This document shows positions 60,084 to 64,000 of a DNA stretch of 64,000 bases, piece after piece. Within the stretch, counting starts at the first letter, position 1. Each line of letters begins with the position of its first letter. A program made the translations under genes and the position numbers. The notes under the pieces were generated by a model. The model worked only from the letters and a program-made list of their open reading frames with translations. It made no database searches and was not told the origin of the DNA. Origin of the DNA: Hymenobacter terricola (GTDB lineage: Bacteria; Bacteroidota; Bacteroidia; Cytophagales; Hymenobacteraceae); contig NZ_JAGEMO020000004.1 in assembly GCF_017921975.2 (NCBI RefSeq), positions 310,001 to 374,000 of the forward strand, given 5' to 3'.

Positions 60084-60497
60084 ATGCCCTTCCGTCACCT
60101 CCTGCCTGGTCTTTTGCTGCTCCTGCTGCTCCCCGGCTGCTTCAGCAACAACCGCCACCAGGGCGAGAAGCTCTACGCGAAAAACTGCGCCGGCTGCCAC
60201 GGCGACCAGGGCCAGGGCCTCGCGCGCCTCATCCCGCCGCTGGCCGGCTCCGATTTCCTCGCCGACCACCGCGCCCAGCTGCCGTGCCTGCTGCGTAACG
60301 GCCAGAACGAAGTCATCGTGGTGAACGGCGTGGGCTACCACAACATCATGCCCGGCAACAAGGCCCTCACTTCGGCCCAGATGACCAACCTGCTGAATTT
60401 CATCGAAAGCCACTGGGGCAACGAGGCCGCGCCCCGCACCATTCGCGACGTGCAGCAGCAGCTCGACGCCTGCCCCGCGCCGGGAGCCGCGCAGTAG
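60084..60497 (+). CDS. Class I cytochrome c lipoprotein
   Basis: This 137-residue protein is a small exported cytochrome c. It begins MPFRHLLPGLLLLLLLPGCF, a lipoprotein signal with Cys, and has one haem site CAGCHGDQG, with the distal Met in NIMPGNKALTSAQ. It is likely a periplasmic electron carrier in the same unit as SCO1. Earlier ATGs at 60039 and 60069 lie in the palindromic repeat, so I use 60084, though the repeat could supply a longer N-terminus. Confidence 0.9.
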   Translation: MPFRHLLPGLLLLLLLPGCFSNNRHQGEKLYAKNCAGCHGDQGQGLARLIPPLAGSDFLADHRAQLPCLLRNGQNEVIVVNGVGYHNIMPGNKALTSAQMTNLLNFIESHWGNEAAPRTIRDVQQQLDACPAPGAAQ

Positions 60498-60563
60498 TAC
60501 GGGGCATACGCCAACTAGATGCTTAATATTCTGCGGAAGTCCTACGATTGGTTTACCACCCCA

Positions 60564-60620
60564 CGCGAGATGCTTCGCTCCGCTCGGCATGACGCGCTGC
60601 TCCGCTCAGCATGACGTCCT
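60564..60620. repeat. GTCATGC-type palindromic repeat, partial (copy 5)
   Basis: Only right-arm sequence is present: CGCGAGATGCTTCGCTCCGC, then CTCGGCATGACG, then a second GCTCAGCATGACGTCC end. There is no matching left arm, so this copy is truncated. Confidence 0.75.
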
Positions 60621-60699
60621 TTTTTCCTGCTTCCAATCCCTCCCAACCCCATTTTTTCCGTAGATTGCACATCCAAAACCATTCGCATTCTTCTCCTCC

Positions 60700-61632
60700 A
60701 TGGGCCTGTTTGACTTCCTGAAAAATAAACCTGCCGACGCGGCAGCTACTCCGACTACCCCCGCCCCCCCGGCGCCCGCTACTCCCGAAAAGGCCGCCGG
60801 CGGCCCCCGCTACCAGGGCTCCAAATTCACGGCCCCGGCCGAGCCGGACACCCCGGTGCCCACCTACCAGATTCCGGAGCCCGAACCCTTCCCCTTCGAG
60901 CCCGAGAACGTGCTGGAGCAGCTGCTGCTGCTGGCCGCCACCGATGAAAACGCCCGCCCCGCCTTCTACCAGGCCCTGCTCCAGGAGGAAATCCTCATGA
61001 TTCTGGCCCCGATGGAAGGCATCGAGCCCGGCGAAGTGACCCTCGCCGAAGGCCAGGAAATTCAGCTCCAGATTCTGGCCGATGGCAAGCTGCCCATCTT
61101 CTCCTCCCCGCCCCGCCTCAGCGATGGCGGCGTCGACAACGGCCCGGTGAGCTACGTGCGCATCCCCGGCCACGCGTTTTTCAGCATGGTGCAGGGCCAG
61201 GACTGCGTGCTGAACCCGTTCTCGCCCGCCGGCAAAATCCTGCCCAAGGACGAGCTGGCCGCGCTGCTGGCCGGGCAGCTCACCGGCCCGCTCTCCCCCG
61301 CCGGCGGCGATGCCCAGGTATTGCTCAGCCAGCCGGCCGAATACCCCCAGGCCGTGGCCGACGCCATTATCGCCTGGGCCACCGCGCAGCCCCACATCGA
61401 AGCCGCCTACCTGGCCCAGATGCAGCTGGCCAACAACCCCGACGTGCCCCGTCTGCTCCTCGCCTTCGTCAGCACCACCCCCGACCCCAGCTTCATGCAG
61501 GACCTCGGCCCCGTGCTCGAAGGCCAGACCAACGCCTTCCAGTTCGTGGATTTGATGCTCCTCGACTTGAATTCGGAAGAAGGCGTCAATCCATATTTCC
61601 GCACCATTGAGCCGTTTTATACAGCCGGATAA
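60700..61632 (+). CDS. sseB: SseB family protein (enhanced serine sensitivity)
   Basis: This 310-residue protein resembles SseB, which has two SseB domains; overexpression in E. coli changes serine sensitivity, but the molecular role is unknown. After a Pro/Ala-rich N-terminal segment, the first domain starts VLEQLLLLAATDENARPAFY, and the second includes VLLSQPAEYPQAVADAIIAW and ends MLLDLNSEEGVNPYF. The family is common as a stand-alone gene. The palindromic repeats lie on both sides. Confidence 0.85.
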   Translation: MGLFDFLKNKPADAAATPTTPAPPAPATPEKAAGGPRYQGSKFTAPAEPDTPVPTYQIPEPEPFPFEPENVLEQLLLLAATDENARPAFYQALLQEEILMILAPMEGIEPGEVTLAEGQEIQLQILADGKLPIFSSPPRLSDGGVDNGPVSYVRIPGHAFFSMVQGQDCVLNPFSPAGKILPKDELAALLAGQLTGPLSPAGGDAQVLLSQPAEYPQAVADAIIAWATAQPHIEAAYLAQMQLANNPDVPRLLLAFVSTTPDPSFMQDLGPVLEGQTNAFQFVDLMLLDLNSEEGVNPYFRTIEPFYTAG

Positions 61633-61658
61633 CTAACCTCCTCCGCTGGCATTCGAAA

Positions 61659-61765
61659 GAACGTCATGCTGAGCGTAGCCGAAGCAACTCTGCCGCAGTA
61701 GTAATCCAATTGTATGGGTTGGTGTTGCGGTAGAGATGCTTCGGCGGCGCTCAGCATGACGTTCT
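61659..61765. repeat. GTCATGC-type palindromic repeat (copy 6)
   Basis: AGAACGTCATGCTGAGCGTA at the left and GCGCTCAGCATGACGTTCT at the right enclose an inner pair GCCGCAG/TGCGGTAG. The right end is followed by six T. It lies between sseB and the M28 peptidase gene. Confidence 0.85.
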
Positions 61766-61806
61766 TTTTTTCTCGGTTTCTTATCGCCCCGTCCTACCTT
61801 CCGTCC

Positions 61807-63165
61807 ATGAAACCAGCCGTTCTCCTGCTCCTGGCGCCTTTCGCCGCCTTCGCCCAAACCAAACCCGCCGCCCTGCTCCCGCCGGCCGACCCCCAAATCC
61901 AAAAGCTGGTTGACGAAATCTCGGCCAAAAACCTCGAAGCCGACATCCGCAAACTCGTTTCCTTCGGCACGCGCCACACGCTGAGCGACACCCAAAGCCC
62001 GACGCACGGCATTGGCGCGGCCCGCAACTACGTGCGCGATGAGTTCCTGAAATACAGCAAAGCCGGCGGCGGCCGCATGACCGTGGAGATGGACACCTTC
62101 ACCATCAAGCCCGACGGCAAACGCATCAACAAGCCCGTGCTGATGGCCAACGTGCTGGCCACCCTGCCCGGCACCGACCCCACCGATACCCGCGTCATCC
62201 TCGTGAGCGGCCACATCGACTCCCGCGTGACCGATGTGATGAACGCCACCGCCGACGCGCCCGGCGCCAACGACGACGGCTCCGGCACCGTGCTGGTGAT
62301 GGAGCTGGCCCGCGTGCTGGCCGGGCAGCAGTTTCCGTGCACCCTTAAGTTCGTGGCCGTGCAGGGCGAAGAGCAGGGCCTCTACGGCTCCGGCCACCTC
62401 GCCGAGCGCGCCAAGAAAGAAGGCTGGAACCTGATTGCGATGCTCAACAACGACATCGTGGGCAACTCCCACGGCTTCGACCCCGAAATCAGCGACGCCA
62501 CCCAGGTGCGCGTGTTCAGCGAAGGCGTGCCGGCCAACGAGACGCCCGACCAGGCCAAAATCCGCCGCCAGCTCAGCTCCGAGAACGATGCGCCCAGCCG
62601 CCAGCTGGCCCGCTACATCCAGCGCGCGGCGCAGCTCTACGGCCACGGCCACAAAGTGGCCCTGGAGTACCGCCCCGACCGGTTCCTGCGCGGCGGCGAC
62701 CACACGCCCTTCAACCAGCAGGGCTTCGCCGCCGTCCGCTTCACCGAAATGAACGAGGACTACACCCACCAGCATCAGGACCTGCGCACCGAAAAAACCC
62801 GCTTCTACGGCGACGTCATCGATGGCGTGGATTTCACTTACCTGCGCCGCAACGCCGGCATCAACCTCGCCACCATGGCCGCCCTGGCCCTGGCCCCCGC
62901 CGCCCCCGCCCAGGTCGAAGTCCTCACCGCCAACCTCACCAACCGCACCGAGCTGCGCTGGCAGGCCCCGGCGGCCGGCCCCAAGCCCAGCGGCTACGTC
63001 GTGCTCGTGCGCGAAACCAGCGCCCCGCAGTGGCAGCAACGCTTCCCCGTGGCGGGCCTCATGGCCGACCTGCCCATCAGCAAAGACAACTTCATCTTCG
63101 GCGTAGTGAGCGTGGATGCCGCCGGGCACGAAAGCGTGGCCGTGCTGCCGGTGGTGGGACGGTAG
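61807..63165 (+). CDS. M28 family zinc peptidase with C-terminal fibronectin-like domain
   Basis: This 452-residue exported protein starts MKPAVLLLLAPFAAFAQ, a signal peptide. The M28 zinc sites are visible in order: VSGHIDSR (His, Asp), GANDDGSGT, VQGEEQGLYGSG (catalytic Glu pair), AMLNNDIVGN and the last His in GGDHTPFNQQGF. About residues 375-452 form a fibronectin-III-like domain (LTNRTELRWQAP, GYVVLVRET). The protein probably cleaves N-terminal residues from peptides outside the cytoplasm. The frame opens at 61714 inside the palindrome, but the signal peptide fixes the ATG at 61807. Confidence 0.9.
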   Translation: MKPAVLLLLAPFAAFAQTKPAALLPPADPQIQKLVDEISAKNLEADIRKLVSFGTRHTLSDTQSPTHGIGAARNYVRDEFLKYSKAGGGRMTVEMDTFTIKPDGKRINKPVLMANVLATLPGTDPTDTRVILVSGHIDSRVTDVMNATADAPGANDDGSGTVLVMELARVLAGQQFPCTLKFVAVQGEEQGLYGSGHLAERAKKEGWNLIAMLNNDIVGNSHGFDPEISDATQVRVFSEGVPANETPDQAKIRRQLSSENDAPSRQLARYIQRAAQLYGHGHKVALEYRPDRFLRGGDHTPFNQQGFAAVRFTEMNEDYTHQHQDLRTEKTRFYGDVIDGVDFTYLRRNAGINLATMAALALAPAAPAQVEVLTANLTNRTELRWQAPAAGPKPSGYVVLVRETSAPQWQQRFPVAGLMADLPISKDNFIFGVVSVDAAGHESVAVLPVVGR

Positions 63166-63225
63166 GTTGATTCAACTAACAACGAAATTGCTTCACTGAA
63201 TACACAATTAATAAACACTCTTTAT

Positions 63226-63708
63226 ATGGAAGACTCTAATTCAAATAAAGGCATGTTCGAGGTTGAATACAACAGAATAAAGAGTTTCCATCTACAGGCT
63301 GATTACTATAGAAATTATCTTAACAAAACCTTGAATTTTGAATTTCAAGAAGTAACTAAAGATGCAGCTCAAGCTTATCTTAAAAAGGTAATTGGCAGGA
63401 CAATCAGGAAGATGACAACAGGCGCTGATGTTATTGCTTTGATTTCTGTAATCGGCGAGCTTGTCAAATCAGAAACCGATGGCAAGTGGTTTCTGATTGA
63501 AAGACACGAAATAAACAAGGTTGTTTATGAGCCTAATATTCTGACTTCAGAAGGCAACGTTTATATGATTAGTGGTAGAATTGTGGGAATGGTTAAATGG
63601 AAGGTTTCGCGTCTTGACAACGTATTTATTGATGTTCATTCAAAAATAACTATGCCCATAAAATGGGATAATTATTCAAAATACAGAGAGACTATTATGC
63701 TGGAATAA
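63226..63708 (+). CDS. AT-rich orphan hypothetical protein
   Basis: I do not recognise this 160-residue protein. It is clearly more AT-rich than the peptidase before it and the slipin gene after it. It has a charged helical start (EYNRIKSFHLQADYYRNYLN), a middle with DVIALISVIGELV, and a beta-rich end (VYMISGRIVGMVKWKVSRL) without a signal peptide or membrane helix. The composition suggests recent acquisition. Confidence 0.6.
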   Translation: MEDSNSNKGMFEVEYNRIKSFHLQADYYRNYLNKTLNFEFQEVTKDAAQAYLKKVIGRTIRKMTTGADVIALISVIGELVKSETDGKWFLIERHEINKVVYEPNILTSEGNVYMISGRIVGMVKWKVSRLDNVFIDVHSKITMPIKWDNYSKYRETIMLE

Positions 63709-63820
63709 TGTATTAACTGTCTGCTAAACAGGAAATTTTTCTCTCAGCAAGCAGTCTTATTGTAATTCCTCGTCGCCAGCAGCGATACATCCCCAAAACC
63801 TCACCAGCCCCCACCCCACC

Positions 63821-64000
63821 ATGTCGCTGTTCGTCATTCTCCTTGTAATTGTTGTCATCCTCCTCTCCGGTATTCGCGTGGCGCAAGAATACGAGCGGGC
63901 CCTGGTGTTTCGGCTGGGCCGGTTCACGGGGCTGCGCGGGCCGGGTATTTACTGGATAGTTCCATTTATCGAGCGCCAGCAGACCATTGATATTCGCACC
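63821..64000 (+). CDS. Slipin / SPFH band 7 family protein (partial)
   Basis: The gene runs off the right edge; only the first 60 residues are visible. They show an N-terminal membrane helix (MSLFVILLVIVVILLSGIRV) followed by QEYERALVFRLGRFTGLRGP and GIYWIVPFIERQQTIDIRT, the opening of the SPFH domain in bacterial slipins and stomatin-like proteins. These scaffold membrane microdomains and often pair with an NfeD protein, which cannot be checked here. Confidence 0.88.
   Translation, partial: MSLFVILLVIVVILLSGIRVAQEYERALVFRLGRFTGLRGPGIYWIVPFIERQQTIDIRT

Overview
The window looks like a stretch of chromosome from a GC-rich gliding Bacteroidota, most likely a Hymenobacter-like member of the Cytophagales. 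Reasons seen in the sequence: gliding genes gldA, gldF, gldG and gldC; DUF3078, DUF2807, BFN-UVR and GldL-like proteins; repeated use of the Bacteroidota -7 promoter motif TAnnTTTG just upstream of start codons; few Shine-Dalgarno sequences; and high-GC coding DNA broken by a few AT-rich patches. The genus is an inference from gene content.

Layout. 1-2.1 kb: a CzcCB-type efflux adaptor (cut by the window edge) and its TolC-like partner. 2.2-7.2 kb: DUF937 protein, small TPR protein, etfB/etfA, BFN-UVR protein, DinB/YfiT-like protein. 7.3-11.8 kb: MlaF/MlaE lipid transporter pair, two SDRs, a GldL-like membrane protein and a DUF2807 protein. 11.8-18.9 kb: gldA-gldF-gldG, a duplicated gldG tail, an AT-rich acyltransferase, dnaN and gldC. 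18.9-33 kb: mostly housekeeping (dcd, hemL, LpoA-like protein, DUF1361, DUF1810, M1 peptidase, dGTPase, guaA) and the SRP RNA gene. 33.5-38.6 kb: fructose-6-phosphate aldolase, an FtsE-like ATPase, then a glycosyltransferase, a DegT aminotransferase and a Gfo/Idh/MocA oxidoreductase, which look like a surface-sugar set. 38.6-42.6 kb: accessory zone with two toxin-antitoxin modules, an AT-rich orphan gene, a heptad-repeat array and DUF3078. 43-53.5 kb: BLUF photoreceptor, AddB-like nuclease, yeast-type cytosine deaminase, TetR regulator, ClC channel, flavoprotein and a DisA_N/DAC-domain protein. 53.5-64 kb: six-PAS hybrid histidine kinase, aldo/keto reductase, tandem-repeat intergene, SCO1 and cytochrome c genes, SseB, M28 peptidase, an AT-rich orphan and the start of a slipin gene.

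The most unusual content lies between genes. Five intergenic hairpins have arms built from 7-bp words and all lie between genes pointing the same way. A separate family of about 100-bp palindromes with GTCATGC ends occurs at six places. Two loci (the gldG end and the Gfo/Idh/MocA end) carry extra copies of the 3' end of the upstream gene, about 95 percent identical. At the second locus each extra copy closes a toxin-antitoxin cassette, and the second toxin (HEPN) carries an in-frame stop codon. Two further arrays have an exact 21-bp period. No IS element, prophage, CRISPR array, tRNA or rRNA gene was recognised.
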